Assembly (NCBI RefSeq): GCF_000403455.2
Contig: NZ_KE159715.1
Span: 400,719 to 464,718, forward strand
From: Dorea sp. 5-2
GTDB lineage: Bacteria; Bacillota; Clostridia; Lachnospirales; Lachnospiraceae
Direction: 5' to 3'
Length of the DNA stretch: 64,000 nt
The translations under genes were made by a program, and so were the position numbers. This document shows, in pieces, positions 43,622 to 51,596 of the stretch. The first letter of the stretch is position 1. Each line of letters opens with the position of its first letter. The notes beneath the pieces were generated by a model that saw nothing but the letters and a program-made list of their open reading frames with translations, made no database searches and was not told the DNA's origin.

Positions 43622-43662
43622 GAGGCAAATTCCCAAATTTGAGGAATTTGCCTCTCTATTTT
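43622..43662 (+). terminator. Strong terminator after the 738-residue gene
   Basis: GAGGCAAATTCC and GGAATTTGCCTC form a perfect 12-bp stem, followed by TCTATTTTTTT. Confidence 0.85.
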
Positions 43663-43843
43663 TTTGATTCTTAATAGAATATAATGAGGTATATGATTTG
43701 CTAATTAAGAAAGGGGGAAAAGTTGAAAAATGAATATAGAAAATTCCCTAAAAAGGGGAAGATAGGGAGGTTTATTTTCCAAAATGATAGCATTAAAATA
43801 GACTTTGAAAATTGTAAATGTCAAAATATGGAAGGAGAAAAAA

Positions 43844-45631
43844 ATGAATCGAGAGGAAAGAACGGATTATCACGGAGGGAATGGATCATATCAAGAAATT
43901 TCCAACAGAATGCAAAATTTGAGCGGGCAGCTTTATTGTGCGACGAATGCCATTCAGGCTAATATTGTACAGGTTGGAAATAAAATTGAGACAGCGTTGC
44001 GGAAATGTAAACGTATCAGAGTATCGAGGGAACTAGGGGAATTGACAAGAGGTGAAATTGCGGTGATTGACACATTTTCAGATGAATCAAAAGTTGTCAT
44101 CGCTTGTCTGGCAAACCTCTGGGGACCGTGCGAGGTTTACCGATTTGAAATCGACGAAGACGATTGGGACTGCGGGATTTTTGGTTTGTATTACAAAGGC
44201 TCAAATGAATGGATTGTCGGACTTATTGAAAAGATAGATAAAAGTTCGTACTTATATAATTTATTCAACCATTTGGGGATTAAATGGCATGGGAAAATTC
44301 CAGTGAGCGATGCAAAAAGAGTCCTATGCGAGGGGTATGCGAACAAAATTTTAATGACCAAAAATATAGTGAAAATCTCTGTATTAGCCGGATGGAAAAA
44401 TGGGCACTTTCAACATAGCGAAAATTTTCCGCTCGGTATCCCAGAGGGTATCACACATTTTCCGGTACATACTAAAAATTTTAAGGTGCTCGATTTAACA
44501 GAGGAAATGGCGGAGAAATATTTTGAAGAGATGAGGCGGATAAAGGATGAAAAAGACCGCCTGGTGGTTATGGTATATCCGTTTCTTTCCATCATAGCGC
44601 ATATATTATCTGACAAGAGGCATCCGTTGAATTTTGGCCTTAATTTTGTCAAATTGTCGGAGTTCAAGAGAGATAAAATTTGTGGCTGGTTGCAAATTTT
44701 TAATCGCAAATTCTGTACGCCTATGAGTGCAGATATATCCGAAAAAGAATTTGCACATGAACTGCGTACTCTGAAGGACGAATGTTTGATCTTGGATTGT
44801 ACAGAACATTCGGATGAATCTCCATATGAAAAAGATAAAAAAAGGAAACGGTGCCAGAAAGCCTATCGAACCATTTTGGAAAATAGAAAAATAAGTGGAA
44901 GGAAGAACGGACCGATTTGTGCAGGTGTATGCACATTGTCAAGTCGGTTCCAGGCGGGGAAGGCAATCTATAACATCTTTCTGGACGACAATTGGTTCAA
45001 GGAGGAAGGAGAGGCGTTGGAACCAAATGTGATGGAAGGGGTATTTTCGGCATTTGTTAAATTTGTCGAGAATCACATGGACGAAATCGAGGAAATTATA
45101 GCGGAACGGTACGGATGGAAAGACGACCGGGAATCAATGATTTTTAGAGGAAGCATTCTTGTGGAAAGATTCTGGAAAAGCCGCAGTTTTAATCTGATTA
45201 AAGAAGCAGGCATTCATAATCCTATCGGCTTTGGGAACTTTTTTAAAGAAACGTCATATGAAGATGAAGAAAATTTAGAAATTTTTCTTCAATGCTTCCG
45301 AAAAGGAATTGCACTTTATGAAGTTGTACCAAAGGATACCGGAAAATTCAGGGCAGATATGCAGATTTATTATGATAAGGAATGGCTTATGATTCCAACA
45401 AGGATCATGGATAAAATTATAGACAAGTGTGGAGGACGAAAATTTAAACTGCAAGTTCTGGCTGAATTGAAGGAGTCAAAAATATTGGATACAGATGCAG
45501 AAGGTCTCTCGAAGCGACTTGTGATAGCAGGTGAGCGCCGGGAAGTATACCAGATAAAAAGGGATTTTTTCAATAAATCGGGTTATGTGGATGTGCTTGC
45601 GTTAGGAGGTGGAAAATGTGCTGACAGATAA
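43844..45631 (+). CDS. Unknown protein (595 aa) coupled to a HerA/TraG-type ATPase
   Basis: I cannot name this protein. Residues 1-50 look like an amphipathic helical start (ISNRMQNLSGQLYCATNAIQ). The centre has a region (LVVMVYPFLSIIAHILSDKR, then CLILDCTEHSDESP) that faintly recalls inactive helicase/DUF927-type folds. The C-terminus (KFKLQVLAELKESKILDTDA) looks like a winged-helix. It starts at 43844 behind GGAAGGAG. Its last 14 bases overlap the ATPase start, so the two are translated together. A replication or DNA-transfer role with that ATPase is inferred from context. Confidence 0.65.
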   Translation: MNREERTDYHGGNGSYQEISNRMQNLSGQLYCATNAIQANIVQVGNKIETALRKCKRIRVSRELGELTRGEIAVIDTFSDESKVVIACLANLWGPCEVYRFEIDEDDWDCGIFGLYYKGSNEWIVGLIEKIDKSSYLYNLFNHLGIKWHGKIPVSDAKRVLCEGYANKILMTKNIVKISVLAGWKNGHFQHSENFPLGIPEGITHFPVHTKNFKVLDLTEEMAEKYFEEMRRIKDEKDRLVVMVYPFLSIIAHILSDKRHPLNFGLNFVKLSEFKRDKICGWLQIFNRKFCTPMSADISEKEFAHELRTLKDECLILDCTEHSDESPYEKDKKRKRCQKAYRTILENRKISGRKNGPICAGVCTLSSRFQAGKAIYNIFLDDNWFKEEGEALEPNVMEGVFSAFVKFVENHMDEIEEIIAERYGWKDDRESMIFRGSILVERFWKSRSFNLIKEAGIHNPIGFGNFFKETSYEDEENLEIFLQCFRKGIALYEVVPKDTGKFRADMQIYYDKEWLMIPTRIMDKIIDKCGGRKFKLQVLAELKESKILDTDAEGLSKRLVIAGERREVYQIKRDFFNKSGYVDVLALGGGKCADR

Positions 45632-46742
45632 AGAAAATAACCGGATACAGCTTTCGGATAGTCCAAATCGGCACGTTTTAGTTCTGGGGAGTTCTGGGCA
45701 GGGAAAAACCTTTTTTTGCTGTCAAAGGATGGAAGAGGAGCTAGAAAGGGGGCGCAATGTGTTGGTATATGATTTTTCGAGTTCTTACAGGGAGAAGGAA
45801 TTAGAAAAAGCGCAGTTTAAATATAAGGAGAAAGTTGAGATACTTAATCCCTATGGGGAAAAGTATTATTTTCCGGTAAAGGTAGGGAGTACGGACAGAT
45901 TTTGCAAGAGCATTTTGAATGTGCTTTCGAATGACTTGAAGGTTCAAAGCTATCTGCAAAAAACGGCTTTATTGCAGGCAATCAAAATACATATGAAGTC
46001 ACATACGGCGTTCAGTTTTGCAGAATTTTTTTGTACGGTTGAAAGATTGTATGCACAGAAGTTGGAGGAAGAAGGAGTACGGGATGAACGGGATAGTTTT
46101 CTAAAAATATTGACTCGGTTGGAGCCTTATTCCGACATAGAAAATGTCAATTTTGAATATTCCGATGTAGTAAATATCAAAACTGGAATTAAAATTGTTC
46201 AATTATCGGATTTCCCGGAACACCAGCGTCAATTCTTAACGGAATTTTTTATAGGTATGCTGTGGGAGGAAATCATGACGGACGGGAATGTGGGGTATGA
46301 TACAGTTGTACTTGATGAGTTCCAGCATTTATCAATGTCAAAATATGGGGCTTTGCCGAAACTATTACGTCAAAGCCGAAAAAATGGACTTTCCCTCATT
46401 TTACTTAGCCAGTTTATAAGAAATTATACACCAGAGGAGCAGGATTTGCTCCTTCTGGCTGGCAATATATTATTGTTCAAACCTACAGTGAAAGACCGGG
46501 TATTCTGTGCCGATATTGTGGATAGAAACAACATTAAATTTTGGGCTGCGATTTTAGATAACTTGCAAGTAGGAGAAGCGGTTTTGACAGGTAATTATTC
46601 TGTCAAAAATTGCTCGGAAATCTGGCAGAAGCCTGTTATTTGTAAAGTTAAAAAGGCAGAGAAAAAACTAGGAAGGTCATTAAATCCGAACTACCGTAAG
46701 CTGGCAAGGCGTAGATGTGCGCCCCGCTTTGAACAGCATTAG
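45618..46742 (+). CDS. HerA/TraG-type P-loop ATPase
   Basis: This 374-residue ATPase has Walker A VLGSSGQGKTFFC (about residue 22), followed by NVLVYDFSSSYREKELEKAQ, and Walker B YDTVVLDEFQHLS. An Arg-containing sensor region (LPKLLRQSRKNGLSLILLSQ) is also present. This matches the HerA/FtsK/VirD4 group that pumps or moves DNA. No membrane span is visible. I use the GTG at 45618 with AGGAGGTG at proper spacing; 45609 is an alternative. Near xis-int it could be the coupling ATPase for relaxase-DNA delivery, or half of an unknown system with the 595-residue protein. Confidence 0.8.
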   Translation: MLTDKENNRIQLSDSPNRHVLVLGSSGQGKTFFCCQRMEEELERGRNVLVYDFSSSYREKELEKAQFKYKEKVEILNPYGEKYYFPVKVGSTDRFCKSILNVLSNDLKVQSYLQKTALLQAIKIHMKSHTAFSFAEFFCTVERLYAQKLEEEGVRDERDSFLKILTRLEPYSDIENVNFEYSDVVNIKTGIKIVQLSDFPEHQRQFLTEFFIGMLWEEIMTDGNVGYDTVVLDEFQHLSMSKYGALPKLLRQSRKNGLSLILLSQFIRNYTPEEQDLLLLAGNILLFKPTVKDRVFCADIVDRNNIKFWAAILDNLQVGEAVLTGNYSVKNCSEIWQKPVICKVKKAEKKLGRSLNPNYRKLARRRCAPRFEQH

Positions 46743-46872
46743 TTTGCGGTACTCTGTAGATTGTTGCAGGGTGGTTTGTTTAAAGTGCCAAAAAAGCGGC
46801 AATCTGAAATATTTGACTTGTATATTATAACCATGAGTAGAGCAAAACATGAAGTGATTAGGGAGGGTTATC

Positions 46873-47070
46873 ATGAACGCATTGAAAATTGAAAGTACTG
46901 GAATAAATCCGTTAACGATTACGATTGAGCAGGCCAAGGAACGATATAATTTGGGCACAAGCACAATTAATAAGATCGCTGCAGATGCTAATGCCATTAT
47001 ATATATTGGACGGCGGAAAGTATTTCTTGTGCCAAAGCTCGACAAATATATGGAGGAGTTGGCAAATTAG
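46873..47070 (+). CDS. Xis-like DNA-binding protein (DUF6462 type)
   Basis: This 65-residue protein has a winged-helix layout like Tn916 Xis: LTITIEQAKERYNLGTSTIN, then KIAADANAIIYIGRRKVFLV. AGGGAGGG precedes the ATG. It lies just before the integrase, the usual place for the recombination directionality factor. A hairpin at 47077 separates them. Confidence 0.82.
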   Translation: MNALKIESTGINPLTITIEQAKERYNLGTSTINKIAADANAIIYIGRRKVFLVPKLDKYMEELAN

Positions 47071-47076
47071 AAATTC

Positions 47077-47104
47077 CGGCGACGGTTTGAAAAGACCGTC
47101 GCCG
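47077..47104 (+). terminator. Hairpin between xis and int
   Basis: CGGCGACGGT and ACCGTCGCCG form a perfect 10-bp stem with an 8-base loop. The T run is weak, so it may attenuate rather than stop int expression. Confidence 0.6.
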
Positions 47105-47133
47105 ATAATTATATTAAGGAAGAGGTGGAATTA

Positions 47134-48387
47134 ATGAGTGGTAATGATAAACGACGAGATAATAAAGGCAGGGTATTAAGAGCAGGCGAAAGCTGGCGTA
47201 CAGATGGAAGATATATGTTTAGATATACAGATAATGAAGGAAAACGGCATAGTATATATAGCCGTAAACTTTTTTCTACGGACAGAGTAGATGGCAAGAG
47301 CAGTAATGAACCAAGCCTCCGTGAATTAGAAGAAATTGTTCAAAAAGATTTAAAGGACAATATCAATACAAATGGTGGAAAAATGACGCTTAACGAGCAG
47401 TTCCTTACATATATGAGGACAAAAACACGGTTGGCATTAGCAACACGTAATAATTATATGGGAATATGGGAGAAGCATATTAAAGACTCGAAATTAGGAC
47501 AAATGAAGATAAATGATATTAAGAAATCACATATTCTGCAATTCTATAGTTCATTGGTGGAAGAATGTGGCATGTCGGACGGAACAATCCAGCTTTATCA
47601 GAATATTCTATATCCTTGCTTTGAGCTGGCAGTAGATGATGATATGATTCGTAAAAATCCTTGTAAGGGATGCATGAAAGATTTTAAAGGTAATGGATCA
47701 AAAGCAAAGGAAGCTCTGACAATCGAACAGCAGGAAAGAATGTTGGCTTATGTTGCCGATAGTAAGACATACAATATTTATCTGCCCATGTTAAAATTTA
47801 TGCTCTTGACAGCTTGCAGATGTGGTGAGACAATTGGTTTAACGTGGGAAGACATTGATTTTGATAAGATGGAAGTAAGTATTAATCATCAATTGATATA
47901 TAAAAAGGTTGGCGATAGGATATGTTTTTATGCGAAGCAGCCTAAAACCAGAAAAGGGATTCGAGTGCTGCCATTTACGGAAGAATTGGCTGAATATTTG
48001 GTATTGCAGAAAGAATATCAAGGGATATTGGGGATTAAAGATGATTATGAGATAGACGGCTATTCGGGATTTGTATTTACAACAAGAAAAGGAAAACCAA
48101 TGCAGCCTAATTGCTTAAACAGAGTACTTGCTAACATTATCCGTACATATAATAATGAAGAAATAGAAAAAGCAGGAAAGCAAAAGAGAGAACCTGTGCT
48201 AATACCACAGATATCGGCACATACGTTACGGCATACGGCATGTACCCGAATGGCGGAAAAAGGAATTGATGTAAAGACATTGCAGTACATCATGGGACAC
48301 AGTAGTATTTCTGTGACGATGGATATATATAATCATGTCGATAAGAGACGAGTGATTAATGAGATAAAGAAAATGGAAGATATGTAA
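47134..48387 (+). CDS. int: Tyrosine recombinase (Tn916-type integrase)
   Basis: This 417-residue integrase has an N-terminal arm-binding domain (WRTDGRYMFRYTDNEGKRHS). A SAM-like core-binding domain follows (FLTYMRTKTRLALATRNNYM). The catalytic domain has the expected set: Arg in LTACRCGETIGLTWEDIDF, HxxR in ISAHTLRHTACTRM, and His plus nucleophile Tyr in MGHSSISVTMDIYNHV. It should insert and excise the element at the rpmF 3' end. The start at 47134 has GAAGAGGTGG upstream. Arm-type repeats lie 22 bases after its stop. Confidence 0.95.
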   Translation: MSGNDKRRDNKGRVLRAGESWRTDGRYMFRYTDNEGKRHSIYSRKLFSTDRVDGKSSNEPSLRELEEIVQKDLKDNINTNGGKMTLNEQFLTYMRTKTRLALATRNNYMGIWEKHIKDSKLGQMKINDIKKSHILQFYSSLVEECGMSDGTIQLYQNILYPCFELAVDDDMIRKNPCKGCMKDFKGNGSKAKEALTIEQQERMLAYVADSKTYNIYLPMLKFMLLTACRCGETIGLTWEDIDFDKMEVSINHQLIYKKVGDRICFYAKQPKTRKGIRVLPFTEELAEYLVLQKEYQGILGIKDDYEIDGYSGFVFTTRKGKPMQPNCLNRVLANIIRTYNNEEIEKAGKQKREPVLIPQISAHTLRHTACTRMAEKGIDVKTLQYIMGHSSISVTMDIYNHVDKRRVINEIKKMEDM

Positions 48388-48408
48388 AAAGTATATGGCA
48401 GATACTGC

Positions 48409-48439
48409 TGACACCAATTTTGACACCAAAAAGGTGTCA
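48409..48439. repeat. Right arm repeat of the element
   Basis: TGACACCAATTTTGACACC (as at 15311), followed by AAAAAGGTGTCA, so a third unit is present in inverted orientation (48421-48439 reads TGACACC-AAAAA-GGTGTCA). Confidence 0.55.
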
Positions 48440-48545
48440 GGTAGATGAATGTAAATAGCTATTGATAAATATATGAATCAGCGGAAACCGTGCGGATTTA
48501 CTGGTGATGGAGATATTTGGCAAGAGATAAACCCACATTATCGCT

Positions 48546-48623
48546 TACAACAAAAAAGAAATCATTCCACAGGACTAATCAAGACAGAAAAAGGGTTTCC
48601 GGGTGACCGGGAATCCTTTTTTC
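48546..48623. repeat. attR: right attachment repeat
   Basis: Copy of the rpmF 3' end and terminator: 48546-48588 is identical to attL. The following 35 bases differ at 4 positions. No functional rpmF precedes it, so this is the element-side junction. Confidence 0.9.
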
Positions 48624-48838
48624 GTCATGTCATTTGGCAAGTAATCCGTTCAATCTTGAAATGCTTAATTGAATCTCTAAAGGAAGTATGATAATATAAA
48701 AAAAAGAAGTATCCTGAAAATACAATACATATGAGCATGGACAGGGAGTCAAATAGTAGACTGGTAGAATAAGAGAAGTGTTATCTAGAATTATTTAAAA
48801 GGCTTTTATTATAGAAGGGGAAGGAAATTAAAAAGTAT

Positions 48839-49744
48839 ATGGGGAACAGTAAGAATGAGATTACATATCATAATAAGGATGTTCTGTCTAAGATATTAGC
48901 AGAGAATTTTAAAGATAAATCTTTGAAGGTTTATGGGATTGACGTACCTAAGATTAAACAGATCTTGCCGACGAATCTACCGCAAATACAGGTAAACGAA
49001 ATGAGGATTGACAATCTATTTCTCTTGGAGGATGATTCGATTGCAATTATAGATTATGAAAGTGATGTGAAGTGGGAGAACCATTTAAAGTATCTGAATT
49101 ACATTGTACGTATTTTGGAAAGATATAAAAAGGAAGAAATGCCGAAGCAGGTCCGCATGATCGTCATATATACGGCAGATGTGGAGAAAGCACCTGAAGA
49201 ATTTTCAGCAGGCTGTCTGACTTTAAAAATGGAGCAGGCGTTTCTTAGTAAAATAGATTCCGAAACTGTGCAAGATGAGATTAGGAAGAAAGTAGGGCAA
49301 GGCAGGTCATTATCAGATGATGAACTAATGAAATTAATTATCTTACCTTTGACCTATAAGGGAAAAGAGAAGAAAAAGCAAGCAGTAAAAGAAGCAGTTG
49401 AATTGGCAAAGCAGATTGTGGATAAAGAGGAAAAGGCATTTGTATTATCTGGAATTTTGGTATTTGCTGATAAAATCATCGATACTGAAACAGCAAAATA
49501 TATCAAGGAGGTTGTGCGTATGACGCAGGTTGCAGAATTATTATTGGAAGAAGGAAGAGAAGAAGGAAGAGAAGAAGGAAGAGAAGAAGGAAGAATAGAA
49601 GGAAGAGAAGAAGGAAGAGTATTGACAGTAAAAATATTTCAAGAGGCACAGCGGAATCCACAGTCTTCGATCGAACAGATTGCAGAAAAAGTAGGCTGCA
49701 AGGTTCAAGAGGTAACAGATACACTGAAAATGTTTGGTATGTGA
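48839..49744 (+). CDS. Rpn-like protein with a Gly-Arg-Glu-Glu repeat
   Basis: This 301-residue protein resembles the Rpn/DUF4351-type transposase-like nuclease group. It has a PD-(D/E)XK-like core (MRIDNLFLLEDDSIAIIDYE) and a middle helical region. A run of GREE/GRIE repeats (49550-49619, built from a 12-base unit GAAGGAAGAGAA) follows, then a C-terminal helix-turn-helix-like part (SIEQIAEKVGCKVQEVTDTL). The repeat may vary in length by slippage. It is just outside attR. A related gene lies inside the element at 18559. Confidence 0.72.
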   Translation: MGNSKNEITYHNKDVLSKILAENFKDKSLKVYGIDVPKIKQILPTNLPQIQVNEMRIDNLFLLEDDSIAIIDYESDVKWENHLKYLNYIVRILERYKKEEMPKQVRMIVIYTADVEKAPEEFSAGCLTLKMEQAFLSKIDSETVQDEIRKKVGQGRSLSDDELMKLIILPLTYKGKEKKKQAVKEAVELAKQIVDKEEKAFVLSGILVFADKIIDTETAKYIKEVVRMTQVAELLLEEGREEGREEGREEGRIEGREEGRVLTVKIFQEAQRNPQSSIEQIAEKVGCKVQEVTDTLKMFGM

Positions 49745-49997
49745 CTTGTTTAAAGGGAGAAATAAAGTCACAAAGAGAAAATTCCCATTCTCTCTTAACA
49801 ATTATATCCAGAATGTCGATATTACAATGAAGGATGGAAGATTTATCCTTACTTCCGGACAGACGGAAGATACCTCATTATCTTAACGAAGGGATCTCTT
49901 TACGTGATACCAGAAGTATAATACCAGTATTCCAACGATTTCTATGCTAGATGGAGATCGTGGAATAATATATAATATGAAGAAAGGAGGAAGAAAT

Positions 49998-51326
49998 ATG
50001 GCGATCAGCGGAATCAGTTCCTATGGATTGAATAGTTTATACGGTTATCAGTCAACGATTAATAGTCTTCGCCTGACTCAGGCGCTCTATAAGAATCCCA
50101 AGCTTAACCCGGCATCTTCATCGTCGTCTGTGTCGTCTGTTACGTCGCAGAAGGCTGCTAAGAACGCGAATGTGGCGTTCGTGAAGGAGTACAGCAGCAG
50201 CATGACAGATCTGATGAATGCGGCAAATGAGTTAAGGAATTCGAATAAGAGCGGAGCTATGAGCGACCTTGCGGTTACCAGTTCGAACGAGAAGGTGGCA
50301 ACGGCGAGCGGAAAGCTGTTATTAAAGAATGATAAGGACTTTGAACTTGATGTTACACAGATCGCGCAGGCACAGATGAATGTCAGCGAGGGCGTGAAGG
50401 CATCGGCTTATGCGCAGTCCGGTATGAACTTTACCGTGGGAGACGATAAGAATTCTGTGAATGTCCAGGTAAGCGCTGTAAAAGCGAACGGCGGATCTAA
50501 GACGAACGCTCAGATGTTAAGAGAAGCAGCGGATCAGATCAATAAGAGCAAAGCGAACGTAACCGCAAGTGTAATTGAGAAGGACGGTGTTGCTTCCCTG
50601 CAGATCGAGAGCAAGGAAACCGGAACCAGCAACGCGTTCGAAGTAAGCGGTGAGATGGGCGCGGCAGCCGGAGCAGAGAATGTGAAGACAGAAGCGGCGA
50701 ATGCGAAGTATTCTGTAACAACAGGTGGTATGAAGACAGAGTATGAGTCCGAGAGCAATACGGTTTCGGTGGGCTATGTAGGAGTCAGTGCACAGCTTAA
50801 GGGCACAGGACAGACGACGCTTAAGGCTGATGTAGATACCGGCAAGGCGGCGGATGCCCTCGGTAAGCTAGTAGATGCATATAACTCTTCATTGAAGTTC
50901 CTCAACAATAATTTTGACAGAGGAACCGGCATAGGCAGGCAGATGCAGAGCCTTCTCAACGGGCTTGGTTCAGAGCAGTCGCTGAAGCAGATGGGAATTA
51001 CGGTCAATAAGGACGCTACCTTAAGCTTTAGTAAGTCGACATTTGAAAAGAACATGGCAAAGGATCCGTCGCTGACCAGAGATCTGGTCTCCGGTACGGG
51101 CGGGATTGCGGAACGTATGTTTAATAAGGCACGAAGCGGCCTGAACATGAGTTCCAATTCACTGACCAATGGTTATACATCCAGTGTGTATTCAAGTTCC
51201 GGCACAAGTTCTTCTAAGAATTCTGCAACGAACCCATACGCTGTGTTAGGTATGTATTCCAGAAGCGGAGCATACAACATGAGCAACTATAATGCGGTTG
51301 GTATGATGTTGAATTATCTGATCTAG
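49998..51326 (+). CDS. FliD-like flagellar cap protein (apparently orphan)
   Basis: This 442-residue protein resembles flagellar hook-associated protein 2 (FliD): a FliD_N-like start, a middle part with LLLKNDKDFELDVTQIAQAQ, and a FliD_C-like part (ADALGKLVDAYNSSLKFLNN, GIGRQMQSLLNGLGSEQSLK, MGITVNKDATLSFSKSTFEK). The Ser/Tyr-rich tail is unusual. The start at 49998 has AAAGGAGG upstream. No other flagellar gene is in the window, so its role may have changed, or the flagellar genes lie elsewhere. Confidence 0.72.
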   Translation: MAISGISSYGLNSLYGYQSTINSLRLTQALYKNPKLNPASSSSSVSSVTSQKAAKNANVAFVKEYSSSMTDLMNAANELRNSNKSGAMSDLAVTSSNEKVATASGKLLLKNDKDFELDVTQIAQAQMNVSEGVKASAYAQSGMNFTVGDDKNSVNVQVSAVKANGGSKTNAQMLREAADQINKSKANVTASVIEKDGVASLQIESKETGTSNAFEVSGEMGAAAGAENVKTEAANAKYSVTTGGMKTEYESESNTVSVGYVGVSAQLKGTGQTTLKADVDTGKAADALGKLVDAYNSSLKFLNNNFDRGTGIGRQMQSLLNGLGSEQSLKQMGITVNKDATLSFSKSTFEKNMAKDPSLTRDLVSGTGGIAERMFNKARSGLNMSSNSLTNGYTSSVYSSSGTSSSKNSATNPYAVLGMYSRSGAYNMSNYNAVGMMLNYLI

Positions 51327-51404
51327 AGTACATTTTCTGGTAAGAACGATATTGTAGTTCGTTCCAGTGCTTTATCTGATCAGGATGTTAAGAGTAATAA
51401 GTGG

Positions 51405-51440
51405 CGAGGTTGCTGCAATTTTGCAGCAACCTCGTCTTTT
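51405..51440 (+). terminator. Terminator after the FliD-like gene
   Basis: CGAGGTTGCTGCAA and its exact complement around TT, followed by TCTTTTT. Confidence 0.88.
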
Positions 51441-51508
51441 TAAAAAGCAAGGATTTTGTATCGCAGTATGTCTCGCCTGTTGCAGAATAGACATTCGGTA
51501 TTGCCGAA

Positions 51509-51541
51509 CGAGCAACCAATATTGACGGTTGCTCGTTTTTT
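51509..51541 (+). terminator. Second terminator before the M16C gene
   Basis: CGAGCAACC and GGTTGCTCG arms with a 9-base loop, then TTTTTT. Confidence 0.85.
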
Positions 51542-51596
51542 CTATATCCTTTAATCAGTTAATGGAGTGTTATAGCAGACAAAGGGAGTAAAGGAA

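Larger units (their letters stand above)
15227..48623 (+). mobile_element. Integrative mobilizable element of about 33.3 kb in rpmF
   Basis: The element is bounded by the direct repeats at 15227-15304 and 48546-48623. It carries a Tn916-type integrase and Xis-like gene at the right end, and a relaxase/RHH pair at the left end. Its cargo is visibly more AT-rich than the flanks. No type IV secretion proteins were found, so transfer would need a helper element. It also carries partition, recombination and sigma-like genes. Mobilizability is inferred from the relaxase; excision was not tested. Confidence 0.88.

Noticed and set aside
15227..48623. Full conjugative element
   Set aside because: No VirB4, VirB6 or VirB8-type genes were found; the ATPase at 45618 lacks membrane spans. 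Mobilizable is the stronger claim the sequence supports.
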